From Bradyrhizobium hereditatis (GTDB lineage Bacteria > Pseudomonadota > Alphaproteobacteria > Rhizobiales > Xanthobacteraceae): 64,000 nucleotides of DNA. The notes under the pieces were generated by a model. That model was not told where the DNA came from and searched no databases. It saw only the letters and a list, made by a program, of their open reading frames with translations. Position numbers and translations under genes: made by a program. The stretch is from the NCBI RefSeq assembly GCF_020329435.1, contig NZ_JAGKJK010000006.1, positions 186,001 through 250,000 of the forward strand. The letters are read 5' to 3'. Shown here piece after piece: positions 36,075-45,920 of the stretch (position 1 is the stretch's first letter; the number at the start of each line of letters is the position of its first letter).

Positions 36075-37097
36075 ATGAGCGATACCGCCAACGCCCCTTT
36101 AATCGAGGTCAGGGATCTCGGTGTCCGGCTCAACACCAGCCGCGGTCCCGCGCAAGCCGTTCGTGGCGTCAGTTTCTCGCTGAGGCGCGGCGAGACCTTA
36201 GGCCTCGTCGGCGAATCCGGCTGCGGAAAGTCCGTCACCGCACTCGCGCTGATGGGCCTGTTACCGGAGAGCGCCGTCGTCAGCGGCAGTATCCGCCTCG
36301 ACGGCCACGAGCTGGTAGGTCTGTCGGATGCGAACTACTGCAAGCTGCGCGGCAATCGCATCAGCATGATCTTCCAGGAGCCGATGACCGCGCTCAATCC
36401 GATGCACACGATCGGACGTCAGGTGGCCGAGCCACTACGGCGCCACACCAACTGCTCGGCAGCAGATGCACGCAGGGAGGCCATTGCCTTGCTCGATCGC
36501 GTCGGCCTGCCTGACGCGGCGAAGCGCGTCGATGCCTATCCGCACCAGTTTTCCGGCGGACAACGCCAGCGCATTACCATTGCCATGGCGCTGGCCTGCC
36601 AACCCGACGTATTGATCGCCGATGAGCCGACCACGGCGCTCGATGTCACCATCCAGGGACAGATCCTCGATCTGATCGCAGACCTCGTCGCCGAGCGTGG
36701 GATGTCGATGATTCTGATCTCGCATGATCTCGGTGTCATCGCCGAGAATGTGCAACGCATGATGGTGATGTACGGCGGCATCGTCGTCGAAAGCGGCGCA
36801 ACCAACACCGTGTTCACGCGAATGGGGCATCCGTATACGCAGGGCCTATTCCGCGCGCGCCCGCGGCTTGGTGCGCGCAAGGGCACCCGGCTGCAGACCA
36901 TCGCAGGCACGGTGCCTGAACTCGCCGATCTGCCGTCGGGGTGCACCTTCGCCGACCGCTGCGGGATCGTCGAGGACCGTTGTCGCGTGGCGCTGCCGGC
37001 TGTGGTGGATGTCGGCGCCAGACATGGCGTGCGCTGTATCAGGACCGATGTTTCAATGGCCGAGACAGTCGGAGCGGTGGAGCATGACCATGCTTGA
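36075..37097 (+). CDS. Dpp/Opp-type ATPase, DppD-like
   Basis: 340-residue ATPase with Walker A GESGCGKSV, Q-loop MIFQEPMTALNP, signature FSGGQRQRITIAMA, Walker B VLIADEPTTALD and the C-terminal oligopeptide-transporter domain with a cysteine set (GCTFADRCG, DRCRVALP, RCIRTD) that may hold an iron-sulfur cluster, as in Dpp/Opp ATPases. ATG 36075 lies one base past the DppC stop; the frame continues upstream but overlaps DppC. Confidence 0.93.
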   Translation: MSDTANAPLIEVRDLGVRLNTSRGPAQAVRGVSFSLRRGETLGLVGESGCGKSVTALALMGLLPESAVVSGSIRLDGHELVGLSDANYCKLRGNRISMIFQEPMTALNPMHTIGRQVAEPLRRHTNCSAADARREAIALLDRVGLPDAAKRVDAYPHQFSGGQRQRITIAMALACQPDVLIADEPTTALDVTIQGQILDLIADLVAERGMSMILISHDLGVIAENVQRMMVMYGGIVVESGATNTVFTRMGHPYTQGLFRARPRLGARKGTRLQTIAGTVPELADLPSGCTFADRCGIVEDRCRVALPAVVDVGARHGVRCIRTDVSMAETVGAVEHDHA

Positions 37098-38112
37098 ACG
37101 GACGCCGCCACCCGCCGAGCAGCCGCTGCTCGATGTCAAGGATCTGGAGCAGCGTTACACGCTGCCGCGCGAAAGCATGTTCAAGCCGGCCGCGCAGGTG
37201 CATGCGCTCAACGGCGTCACTGCGCAGGTGATGGCGGGCCGCAGCCTCGGCGTGGTCGGCGAGTCCGGATCGGGCAAGTCGACCTTCGCGCGTCTCGTGA
37301 TGGCACTGGAGCGGCCGTCGTCGGGCTCGGTGTCGTTGATGGGTCGCGACCTGAATCGGCTGCCGGCCGACGAACTGCGCCGCGCCCGGCGGGATTTCCA
37401 GATGGTGTTTCAGGATCCCTATGGATCCCTGGACCCGCGGCAGACCATCGCCCGCATCGTCGCGGAGCCTCTGACCGCGCTCGGACGGATGGATCGCGCG
37501 ACGCTCCGTGAGCGGGTTTCCGGCGTGCTGCGGCAGGTCGGGCTACGAGACGCCGATATGGACAAGTTCCCGCATGAGTTCTCCGGCGGTCAGCGCCAGC
37601 GCATCGCGATCGCCCGTGCGCTGATCACCCAGCCGAAGCTGATCGTCGCCGACGAGCCGGTCAGCGCGCTCGACGTCTCCGTGCAGGCGCAGGTGCTCAA
37701 TCTCATGCAGGATCTGCAGGATCAGTTCGGGCTGAGCTACATCCTGATCAGCCACGATCTGGCGGTGGTGGATTATCTCTGCGACGAGATCGCTGTGATG
37801 TATCTCGGGCGCATCGTCGAGCAGGGGAGCCCTGAAGATCTGTTCGCGCATTGCGCCCACCCATACACGCGGGCGCTGCTCGAGGCCGTGCCGCGCGCCC
37901 GCGCTGGCGGGGTGCGTCGCCGCGGCGCCCAACGGATCGCCTCCCAGTCGACCGGTGCGACCGGATGCGCCTACGCATCGCGCTGTCCGCTGGCCGATCA
38001 GCACTGCCGCGAGACCGCGCCGCCGCTACGCAACGTCGGCAGGGCGCACCTTGCAGCCTGCCACCACGCGGAGGCCGTGATGGCGCTGCCCTCGGTGGCG
38101 GCAGCGGGTTAG
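37084..38112 (+). CDS. Dpp/Opp-type ATPase, DppF-like
   Basis: 342-residue second ATPase: Walker A GESGSGKST, Q-loop MVFQDPYGSLDPR, signature FSGGQRQRIAIARA, Walker B LIVADEPVSALD and C-terminal domain with GCAYASRCPLADQHC. The start overlaps the previous gene by 14 bases, and a second in-frame ATG sits two codons later. Pairs with the DppD-like subunit. Confidence 0.93.
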   Translation: MTMLERTPPPAEQPLLDVKDLEQRYTLPRESMFKPAAQVHALNGVTAQVMAGRSLGVVGESGSGKSTFARLVMALERPSSGSVSLMGRDLNRLPADELRRARRDFQMVFQDPYGSLDPRQTIARIVAEPLTALGRMDRATLRERVSGVLRQVGLRDADMDKFPHEFSGGQRQRIAIARALITQPKLIVADEPVSALDVSVQAQVLNLMQDLQDQFGLSYILISHDLAVVDYLCDEIAVMYLGRIVEQGSPEDLFAHCAHPYTRALLEAVPRARAGGVRRRGAQRIASQSTGATGCAYASRCPLADQHCRETAPPLRNVGRAHLAACHHAEAVMALPSVAAAG

Positions 38113-38165
38113 CCTTTAGCGCGGGACTGAACTAGCTTGTGTGAGACAGGTCGCGGGAGCAAGAC

Positions 38166-39662
38166 ATGCTGAAGAAACTGACGATTATCGCGGCGGCCGC
38201 AGCGTTCTCCGTGGCGCCGCTGCCGAGCCTGGCGCAGGGCAAGAAGGACAGCGTCGTCATGGGCATGACGCTGGAGCCGCCGGGACTCGATCCCACCAAC
38301 GCGGCAGCGGCGGCGATCGCGGAGGTCACGCTCTACAACGTCTATGAGACACTGACCAAGATCAACGAGGACGGCTCGGTCTCGCCGTTGCTTGCCGAGA
38401 GCTGGCAGGCGTCGCCCGACCTCAAGACCTATACGTTCAAGCTGCGCAAGGGCGTCAAATTCCACAATGGCGAGCCGTTCGACTCCGCGGCGGTCAAGTT
38501 CTCCTACGATCGCAACACCGCGCCGACCAGCACCAACAAGGACAAAAGCCTGTACCAGGCGTTTGAGTCCGTCACCGCACCCGATGCGGAAACGATCGTG
38601 GTCGCGCTGAAATATTCCGAGCCGAACCTGCCTTTCCTGCTGGGGCAGGCCGGCGGCTCGATCGTCGAGCCGAAGAGCGCGCCGACCAATGCGACGCAGC
38701 CGGTCGGCACCGGACCCTATACGCTCGGCGCGTGGGCCAAGGGATCATCGATCACCCTGAATAGATGGCCCGACTATCGCAACGCCGCCGCGATCAAGCT
38801 TTCCAAGGTGACCATCCGCTTCATCGGCGATCCTGCCGCACAGGTCGCGGCGCTGCTGTCCGGCGACATTGACGTGTTTCCGCGCGCTGCCGTGGCGCGC
38901 AGCATCGCGCAGCTCAAAGCCGATCCGCGCTTCAACGTGCTGATCGGCGGCTCCAAGGCCAAGACGATCGTCGGCATCAACCAGCGGAGGAAGCCACTCG
39001 ACGATGTGCGGGTTCGCCGCGCCATCCTCGCCGCCATCGATCGCAAGGCGATGATCGACGGCGCCGTCGACGGGTTCGGCACGCCGATCGGCAGCTTCTA
39101 TACGCCGGGATCGCTGGGCTATGTAGACACCACCGCCATCAATCCCTACGACCCCGAAAAGGCCAAGAAGCTGCTGGCGGAAGCCGGCGTCAAGACGCCG
39201 CTGGAGCTCAGCCTCAAGCTGCCGCCGCCCCCTTACGCGCGGCAGGGTGGCGAAGTCCTCGCGGCCATGCTTGCCAAGGTCGGCATCATTGCCAAGATCG
39301 AGAACGTCGAATGGGCGCAGTGGCTATCGCAGGTCTTTGCCGGCAACGGCCCGCACAATTTCGACCTCACCATTGTCTCGCATGTCGAGCCGTTCGATCT
39401 CGTGAAGATAACCGAGCCGGACTATTATCTCGGTTATAACAACGAAGCCTTCAACGCGCTCTACAAGCAGATCACGGCGACGCCCGTGGAGGCTGAGCGC
39501 GCCAGGCTGCTCGGCGACGCGCAGCGCATGCTAGCCACCGATGCCGTCGCCGGCTTCCTGTATCAGCCGCAATGGATCACGGTTGCAAACAAGAAGCTGA
39601 AGGGCGTGTGGAAGGAAGTCCCGCAATTCGAGAACGACTTCTCCGCCTGGTCTTGGCAGTAA
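38166..39662 (+). CDS. Dpp/Opp-type periplasmic binding protein
   Basis: 498-residue family 5 solute-binding protein; signal peptide at 1-23 (ending LPSLAQG). Markers: LEPPGLDPTNAA, LAESWQASPDLKTYTFKLRKGVKFH (family signature, residues 72-96) and DVRVRRAILAAIDRKAM. Binds the ligand of this importer, which could be a peptide, an amide or an opine-like compound given the linked amidase. Last gene of the operon. The 116 bases to the next (converging) gene show no clear terminator. Confidence 0.93.
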   Translation: MLKKLTIIAAAAAFSVAPLPSLAQGKKDSVVMGMTLEPPGLDPTNAAAAAIAEVTLYNVYETLTKINEDGSVSPLLAESWQASPDLKTYTFKLRKGVKFHNGEPFDSAAVKFSYDRNTAPTSTNKDKSLYQAFESVTAPDAETIVVALKYSEPNLPFLLGQAGGSIVEPKSAPTNATQPVGTGPYTLGAWAKGSSITLNRWPDYRNAAAIKLSKVTIRFIGDPAAQVAALLSGDIDVFPRAAVARSIAQLKADPRFNVLIGGSKAKTIVGINQRRKPLDDVRVRRAILAAIDRKAMIDGAVDGFGTPIGSFYTPGSLGYVDTTAINPYDPEKAKKLLAEAGVKTPLELSLKLPPPPYARQGGEVLAAMLAKVGIIAKIENVEWAQWLSQVFAGNGPHNFDLTIVSHVEPFDLVKITEPDYYLGYNNEAFNALYKQITATPVEAERARLLGDAQRMLATDAVAGFLYQPQWITVANKKLKGVWKEVPQFENDFSAWSWQ

Positions 39663-39778
39663 CCGCTTCGGTGCGGGGCGGAGGCGGCGGAATCTTACGG
39701 ATGGCTTTAGCGGCGACGCGCGCCCGGTGTTTTGCGCCGGACGGCGGAACCGCATCAGTTCATTAGCGAGGCGGTGCG

Positions 39779-40603
39779 TCAGCCGATCGTGCCGTCGAGC
39801 GCCGCCTTGTCATGCAGCGAGAAGCGCGGGCCGGCGTAGAGGAACGAGCATTGGTGGATCACGATCTGCCCGCCGGTCACGGTGACATGGGAATAGTCGG
39901 GCCCCTCGTGCGAGCCCGGGATGTGGCCTTCGGTTTCCAGATCGAAGGCGACCTGATGCGCCAGCGCGCGCTGGATGTGGAAGGGGATGCCGTTCCAGAG
40001 GCCTGCGATTGGCCGGTGCAGATGGCCCATGAACAGATAATCCGGCCGCCTCGTCCGCGCGATCACCTCCCATTCGGCTTCGGGGTTGGCAAGGCGGATC
40101 GTGTCCATGTAGCGCAAGCCCGTGTCGAAGGGCGGATGGTGCTGAAATAGCAGCAGCGGCCGGTCAGTCGGCGCCGACTGCAGCGCCTGCTCCAGGAAGT
40201 CGAGACGATCGGCGCAGAGCAGGCCTTCATGATTGGGCGCGGCCTCGTTCAGCGTATCCAGTGTAACGATTGTGGCGTCGTCGAACACCTGCATGGACTG
40301 CACAAATCCGTTGGCGTCGCGCTTCACGCCGGGAAAGTAGCGTGCAAAGTCGTCGCGACGGTCGTGATTGCCCATCAGCAGGATGGTCGGCGCATCGAGG
40401 CGGGAGAGTACGCCGGCCAGGTTTTCGTAAGCCGCGTCCTCGCCCCAATGGGCGAGGTCGCCGGTGATGATGGCAAAAGCGATGTCACGATGATCGCGGT
40501 TGATGCAGTCGATCGCGGCCGCAAGCCGTTCGGCCGGATCGAGCCCGTATATCTTGCGACCACGCGCGACAAAGTGGGTGTCGGTAAGGATCACGAATTT
40601 CAT
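39779..40603 (-). CDS. GpdQ/CpdA-like metallophosphodiesterase
   Basis: 274-residue class III cyclic-nucleotide/glycerophosphodiester phosphodiesterase of the calcineurin fold. Two-metal ligands are all visible: D8 and H10 (TDTHF), GDLAHWG, GNHDRR, FQHHPP and GHLHRP. Downstream of a Ugp-like importer by nine bases, so it probably hydrolyses the imported phosphodiester (for example a glycerophosphodiester to sn-glycerol 3-phosphate) rather than cAMP; this is context inference. No signal peptide, hence cytoplasmic. Confidence 0.88.
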   Translation of the reverse strand: MKFVILTDTHFVARGRKIYGLDPAERLAAAIDCINRDHRDIAFAIITGDLAHWGEDAAYENLAGVLSRLDAPTILLMGNHDRRDDFARYFPGVKRDANGFVQSMQVFDDATIVTLDTLNEAAPNHEGLLCADRLDFLEQALQSAPTDRPLLLFQHHPPFDTGLRYMDTIRLANPEAEWEVIARTRRPDYLFMGHLHRPIAGLWNGIPFHIQRALAHQVAFDLETEGHIPGSHEGPDYSHVTVTGGQIVIHQCSFLYAGPRFSLHDKAALDGTIG

Positions 40604-40612
40604 CTGACCAAC

Positions 40613-41892
40613 TCAGCGCGCCGTGCCGGTAGTCTTCGGTAGCAACTTTTGCACGTCGGCCGCCATGTCGGTCAGCACGGCATCCGGCTCCTTCGCCCGC
40701 GCGCCTGATACGATCGAATTGAGGTGATCCTTGATCACATCGGTGATTTTCAGCCCGTTGTCACCAGGGAAGGCATACCACTTGGTCAGCAGCGCGAGCT
40801 GGCTGACGGCGGTGTAGTTGTTCGGATTCTTGACGTAGAAGTCCTTGAGATAGACCTCGTTGGCGACCTTATTCGGCGGCATGTAGCCGGTGGTCTCGGC
40901 CATGATGGCCGCGCCTTTCGGCCCTGTCCAGAACTTCACCACTTCCCAGGCGGCGTCGCGCTTGGCTTTATCCTTGGAGAGGATCAGCACGACATTGCCG
41001 CCCGCCGGAAGACGGCCGTTCGGCGACACCACGTCGGGGAAGGTGTGGGTCTTCAGCGCGAACTTGCCGGCGACCATCTGGGTGACCTTGTTGAGGTCGG
41101 AGGTCGAAGTGACGTGGAAGCCGGTCTTACCGGCAGCGAAGGCGGCGCGCATCGCGGGCTGGTCGAGATTGGGCATGCCGCCCTCGGTCACCAGACGGGC
41201 AAGCATGCGGATGGCGAACTGGCCCTCCGGTCCATTGAACGCAACGCGGGTTTCATCGGTGTTGAGCATAGTGCCGCCGCGCGAGAACACCGGCGCTTGC
41301 CACAGCCAATTGCCGGTGATGTCCCAGGCGTAGGTGACGCGTTGATGTCGTTACCGAGCGCCTTGATCTTCTTGGCCAGCACGATCAGCTCATCCCAGGT
41401 TTTCGGCAGATTGGCGGGATCGCCGCCGGCCTGCTTCACCAGATCGAGATTGACATAGACGATCGGCAGCGAGATCGCGAAGGGCAGGGCATAGACCTTG
41501 CCGCTCGCCGTGCCGATGTCGAACATCGCCTGGTGGAAGCCCTGCTTGTCAAAATCCTTCTCGGCCGCGATGTAATCGTCGAGCTGGGCCGGGATGTTCT
41601 TGTCGACGAGAACGCGGATGCGGTTGAGGCCCTGGAAGCTGACATCGGGCATCTGGTTAGTGACCGCCTCGCGGAGCACCTTCTGCGTTCCATCCTCGTA
41701 TGACTCATACGGCGCGCGCATCGTCACCTTGATGTTCGGCTGAACCTTTGCAAATTCCTCCGAGATCTTCTTGTGGGTCTCGGTGAACAGCTCCGGATAG
41801 GGATATTGCATGACGATTTCGGTCTGCGTCTGCGCCAGCGACGCAGTCGCCACTAGCGACAGCGCGGCTGCCGCGATCCACGATTTCAGCAT
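40613..41892 (-). pseudogene. Ugp-like binding protein gene with a one-base frameshift
   Basis: Family 1 solute-binding protein of the UgpB type in two frames. The first part (41892 down to about 41341) has a signal peptide (ending ATASLAQ) and reads normally to IKALGNDIN, then goes out of frame. The expected continuation VTYAWDITGNWLWQAP is present in another frame and runs to the stop at 40613. Adding one base near 41340 (AACGC to AACGGC) would restore one protein of about 426 residues. Either a real recent mutation or a sequencing error; everything else about the gene and operon looks intact. GAGGGGAAG precedes the ATG. Confidence 0.85.
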
Positions 41893-41923
41893 TGAAAACT
41901 TCCCCTCTGTTTGAGATGACGCG

Positions 41924-42760
41924 TTACTTGATTCCGGTGAGCGCGATGCCCTCGACGAAGCGGCGCTGGGCGAGCAGGAAAGCGACCAAGAGCGGCGCGA
42001 TGATCACCATCGCAGCCGCCATCAGCGCCCCGTAATTGGTGCCGGCTTCGGCGTTGCGGAAATGCGCGACCGCCAGCGGCGGGGTACGCAGATGCTCGCT
42101 GTTGAGCACGATCAGCGGCCAGAAATAGTCGTTCCAGTGCGCCACCACGGAGAAAATGCCGAAGGCGGTCACGGCGGGAATGGCGGCCGGCAGCATCACC
42201 CGCCAGACGATGCCAAACTCGGAAATGCCGTCCATCCGCGCCGCATCGATGAGATCGTCGGGCACGTTGCGGAAGAACTGGCGCATCAGGAAGATGCCGA
42301 ACACTGAAATGGTAAAGGGCAGCACCAAAGCGGCGTAGCCGTCGAGCACGCCGAGCCTGTGCAGGAGCAGGAACACCGGAATCGCGGTAGCCTGCGGCGG
42401 GATCAGAATGCCGAACAGCACCAGCGCAAACAGCGCGTTGCGTCCGATGAAACGCAGTTTTGCCAGTGCATAGGCCGCCGGCAACGCGACCAGCACCTGC
42501 AGCACGAAGATCGAAACCGTGACGATCACGCCATTGAGCAGGAAGCGCCAGAGATTGGCCTTCGCAAAGGCCATCTGCAAATTCTCCCAGAGCGCGAAAT
42601 GCCGGGGGATGAGATGCAACTCGCTGGAGAACACTTCCGATGGCGGCTTCGACGCCGTGGAAATCATCCAGACAAATGGCAGCAGCATCACAATCGCGCC
42701 CGCGATCAGTAAGACGTGGCGGATCATCGACCAGATCGAGATTTTCGTTAGCGCCGTCAT
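41924..42760 (-). CDS. Ugp-like ABC permease, UgpE-type
   Basis: 278-residue inner-membrane subunit of a carbohydrate/glycerol-phosphate importer, about six spans, with the EAA loop DAARMDGISEFGIVWRVMLP and C-terminal QRRFVEGIALTGIK, a hallmark of MalG/UgpE proteins. ATG 42760 overlaps the UgpA-like stop by four bases; the longer frame to 43021 overlaps that gene and is rejected. Works with UgpA-like, UgpC-like and the (frameshifted) binding protein. Confidence 0.92.
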   Translation of the reverse strand: MTALTKISIWSMIRHVLLIAGAIVMLLPFVWMISTASKPPSEVFSSELHLIPRHFALWENLQMAFAKANLWRFLLNGVIVTVSIFVLQVLVALPAAYALAKLRFIGRNALFALVLFGILIPPQATAIPVFLLLHRLGVLDGYAALVLPFTISVFGIFLMRQFFRNVPDDLIDAARMDGISEFGIVWRVMLPAAIPAVTAFGIFSVVAHWNDYFWPLIVLNSEHLRTPPLAVAHFRNAEAGTNYGALMAAAMVIIAPLLVAFLLAQRRFVEGIALTGIK

Positions 42761-43701
42761 GCGTATTGTGCGCCGCGATCGGCGAGCCTCGACTTGATGA
42801 GCGTAAGGAGCAGGATGAAGCCCAGGAACACTACGGTGAGCGCGGCCCCATAGCCGGAGCGGAAGAACTCGAATCCTTCCGTGTACATGCTGTGGATTAG
42901 AACCTCGGTGGATTTCGACGGCCCGCCCTTGGTCAGCACGTGCACAGTGTCGAATACCTGGAAGGAGCGGATGCCCGATATCACGACCACGAAGGTCGTG
43001 ACCGGCCGTAATAACGGCCAAGTCACCAGCCGAAAGCGCGCCCAGGCGCTGGAAGCGCCGTCGATCTCGGCGGCCTCATAGAGCTGTTTCGGGATCGAGA
43101 CGAGGCCGGCCAGGAACAGCACCATATTGAAGCCCGCCGCCTGCCAGATGCCGATCGCGCACAGTGCATAGAGCGCGGTGCTGCGGTCCTGCAGCCAACT
43201 TGGGCCGGCAATGCCGAACTCGCGCAACACTCCGTTCACGAGCCCGAACTGCGGGTGCAGCATGAATTCCCACACGACGGCCATCGCGATCAACGTCGCC
43301 ATGACAGGAAGGAAGTAGATAGTGCGATAGAGGCTGCGCAGGCTGGTGCCGCTTTGGATCAGCAGAGCTATAGCAAGGCCCGCACTGACCGCGCCAGGCA
43401 CCACGATGCCGACATAGACAAGCGTATTGCGCAGCGCGGTCCAGAACACCCTGTCGCCGAACATCTCGTGGTAATTGGCAAGCCCGATCCAGGACAGGCT
43501 CGGCGCGCCGAGCTGATAGTCGGTGAACGATAGCGCGATCACGCCGGCCAGCGGACCGAGCAGCATCATCAGCATCAGCGTCAGCGCCGGTGCCACGAGC
43601 CCATAGGGCGTCAACAATAGGGGGTTGCGACGCTGCGCCGCCCGCTTCGGAATGGAAATGGGTACAGCCAGGCCGCCGATGGTGGCCGCGTTATCAGACA
43701 A
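42757..43701 (-). CDS. Ugp-like ABC permease, UgpA-type
   Basis: 314-residue first membrane subunit with about six spans, preceded by a basic N-terminal stretch (PISIPKRAAQRRNP). EAA loop EAAEIDGASSAWARFRLVTWP is typical of MalF/UgpA. The start is TTG 43701, overlapping the ATPase gene's stop by eight bases, with AGGGAGC upstream. Substrate inferred only from the downstream phosphodiesterase. Confidence 0.92.
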   Translation of the reverse strand: MSDNAATIGGLAVPISIPKRAAQRRNPLLLTPYGLVAPALTLMLMMLLGPLAGVIALSFTDYQLGAPSLSWIGLANYHEMFGDRVFWTALRNTLVYVGIVVPGAVSAGLAIALLIQSGTSLRSLYRTIYFLPVMATLIAMAVVWEFMLHPQFGLVNGVLREFGIAGPSWLQDRSTALYALCAIGIWQAAGFNMVLFLAGLVSIPKQLYEAAEIDGASSAWARFRLVTWPLLRPVTTFVVVISGIRSFQVFDTVHVLTKGGPSKSTEVLIHSMYTEGFEFFRSGYGAALTVVFLGFILLLTLIKSRLADRGAQYA

Positions 43702-44845
43702 TGGCGCGCTCCCTGATCCGCTCGGCCTGCTCCGCCGTCACGTCGATGCGTTTGCCCGCGCTGTTGAAGGCGCGCACCGCGTCGGCAGCGAAGTTGAAGG
43801 AGAGGTGGCTTCCGATATCTGGCAGCCGCCTGACGTCGTTGACGCGCGCCACCAGCCGTGCATCGGCGCCGTTCAGGCCGAGATGCACGAAAGCCTCAGC
43901 GCCCATGTTCTCAACATGGACCACGGCGCCTGAGAAGGGGCCGCCGCCGAGCTCGATCCGTTCCGGGCGGATGCCGATGCGGCAATTTCCCGATGGCTGA
44001 GAGCTCGTCAGCCGCAGGACATGACCGAAGACTTCGATGCGGCCGTCGTCGCGGATCCGGCCCGGCATCATGTTGATCTTCGGGCTGCCGACGAATTCGG
44101 CGACCCTGGCGTCGCGCGGATTATCGTAGATCTCGGCGGGCCTGCCGACCTGGACCAACTCGCCGGCGATCATCACGGCAAGTCGGCTCGACATGGTCAT
44201 CGCTTCGGCCTGATCATGCGTAACGTAAATAAAGGTGCTTCTCAGGCTGCGATGCAACTCCGCCAGCTCGGCGCGCATGTGGACGCGCAGCTTGGCGTCG
44301 AGATTGGACAACGGTTCGTCGAACAGGAACGCTACGGGCTGGCGCACCATGGCACGCCCGACCGCCACCCGCTGGCGTTGGCCGCCCGATAATTGCGCGG
44401 GCTTGCGCTGCAAGAGGTGGGAAATTTCGAGCTGGGCCGCGATCTTCTCGATATCGGCGCGGATAGTCCGCTCCTCGCGGCGCCGGCTTGGCAGTATCGT
44501 GCCGAGTAGCGGCAGGCGTTCGATGGTCGAGAGGCGACGCATGCGCAGTGGCACCGCCATGTTGTCGAAAGCGCTCAAATGCGGATAGAGCGCGTAGGAC
44601 TGAAACACCATTGCCAGATTGCGCGCGCTGGGACGGATGCCATCCACCACACTGCCATCGATCGTCACCTCGCCCGCGCTCTGTGGCTCGAGCCCGGCGA
44701 TGACGCGCAGCAGGGTCGACTTGCCACAGCCTGATGGGCCGACCAGCGAGAGGAATTCACCGTTTTCGATGGTGAGGTCGACACCCCCCAGCACTTCGGT
44801 GGCATCGAAGGACTTTCGGATACCCTTGAGTTCAATCCGTGCCAT
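43694..44845 (-). CDS. Ugp/MalK-type ABC ATPase
   Basis: 383-residue ATPase: Walker A GPSGCGKST, Q-loop MVFQSYALYPHLS, signature LSGGQRQRVAVGRA, Walker B VAFLFDEPLSNLD and a C-terminal TOBE regulatory domain (about 245-370; IGIRPERIELGG). An insert of about 20 residues between Q-loop and signature (RRLSTIERLPLLGTILPSRR) is longer than in UgpC or MalK. First gene of the operon to 39779; a LysR-type gene is divergent. Confidence 0.92.
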   Translation of the reverse strand: MARIELKGIRKSFDATEVLGGVDLTIENGEFLSLVGPSGCGKSTLLRVIAGLEPQSAGEVTIDGSVVDGIRPSARNLAMVFQSYALYPHLSAFDNMAVPLRMRRLSTIERLPLLGTILPSRRREERTIRADIEKIAAQLEISHLLQRKPAQLSGGQRQRVAVGRAMVRQPVAFLFDEPLSNLDAKLRVHMRAELAELHRSLRSTFIYVTHDQAEAMTMSSRLAVMIAGELVQVGRPAEIYDNPRDARVAEFVGSPKINMMPGRIRDDGRIEVFGHVLRLTSSQPSGNCRIGIRPERIELGGGPFSGAVVHVENMGAEAFVHLGLNGADARLVARVNDVRRLPDIGSHLSFNFAADAVRAFNSAGKRIDVTAEQAERIRERAIV

Positions 44846-45014
44846 TTCCCCGTACCTGTCCCCGTGCGCCGGGCTGCATTGCCTTGCACACAGGGTTAGG
44901 CGGGCGGTCTGACAGTCACATAACGTTCAAAGGCCAGTCTTATGCTGGACCCAAGAAGTCCTTTCGGCGGTGTTCGAAAGGTCGGGAGTACCGGCCGCAA
45001 CCTGGGAATGCGCT

Positions 45015-45920
45015 GTGGCGTTGACATGGTCGCGCGTTCGCGCGGTGAATGCGGTGTTCGAAACCGGCACATTTGCTGCCGCTGCACGCCGGCTGGGAGT
45101 TTCGCAGCCGGCCGTGGCCCAGCTCGTGCGCGAGCTCGAGGCCGAGTACGAGGTGGCGTTGTTCGACCGCCACGGACACACGCTGATCGCGACGACGCTT
45201 TGTCGCAGGCTTTATGCAGCAACCAACAAGGTGCAGTCGATCGAGGCTGAGGCGCTCGCCATCCTGCAGCAGCGTGATGAACTATCGGGTGGCGAGTTGC
45301 GCATCGGGCTCGGCAACGCCATGCCCGGCATGTTGCTGATCGCGACCTTTCGAAAGCTGTTCCCGAAGGTCCAGATTAGCATCGAGATCGGCAGCTGGTC
45401 GACGATCGTCGCCGCGGTGGTCGACCAGCGGGTCGACGTTGCCGTGTTGCCCGAAGTTCCCGACGACAGCCGTTTCCGCCGCGAAGCCTGCATCCAGCAG
45501 CGCGTGGTGGCGATGTGTCATCCGGGCTGCGCGCTGGCCGGCCAGACGCCGGTTGCGATCGCTAGCCTGACGGAGCATCCGCTGGTGTTTCGCTCCCGGG
45601 ATTCCTCGGCGCAGCGCACGGTGGATAAAGCTTTCCGGCTGGCGGGGCTGCGCCCGATTCCTGCGATCGTCGTCAGTACGCGGGAAGGCATGCTGGAGGC
45701 GGTCGCCAACAAGCTCGGCGTCGGCTTCGGCTGGGAGCACGGCTCGAGCCGCGTTGACCGCATTGCGAAAGTCCTGGTTGCCGAGATGGAAGCGGAGTCG
45801 CCCGAATACATCTTTTCCCTCGCCGGTAAACGAGGGCGGCTGGTCGAGCTGTTCTTCCATACGCACCGCATGTCGCCCTATGGGGAGGCCATTGGCTTCC
45901 CCACGCTGAGTCAGGCGTGA
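45015..45920 (+). CDS. LysR-family transcriptional regulator
   Basis: 301 residues from GTG 45015: helix-turn-helix (RAVNAVFETGTFAAAARRLG, then SQPAVAQLVRELEAEYEVALF) and an effector domain from about residue 85. The frame is open back to GTG 44970, but starting at 45015 places the helix-turn-helix where LysR proteins normally have it; TTG 45021 is also possible. It is divergent from the Ugp-like operon, which is its most likely target. Its 3' end overlaps by ten bases the 3' end of the converging ATPase gene. Confidence 0.88.
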   Translation: MALTWSRVRAVNAVFETGTFAAAARRLGVSQPAVAQLVRELEAEYEVALFDRHGHTLIATTLCRRLYAATNKVQSIEAEALAILQQRDELSGGELRIGLGNAMPGMLLIATFRKLFPKVQISIEIGSWSTIVAAVVDQRVDVAVLPEVPDDSRFRREACIQQRVVAMCHPGCALAGQTPVAIASLTEHPLVFRSRDSSAQRTVDKAFRLAGLRPIPAIVVSTREGMLEAVANKLGVGFGWEHGSSRVDRIAKVLVAEMEAESPEYIFSLAGKRGRLVELFFHTHRMSPYGEAIGFPTLSQA

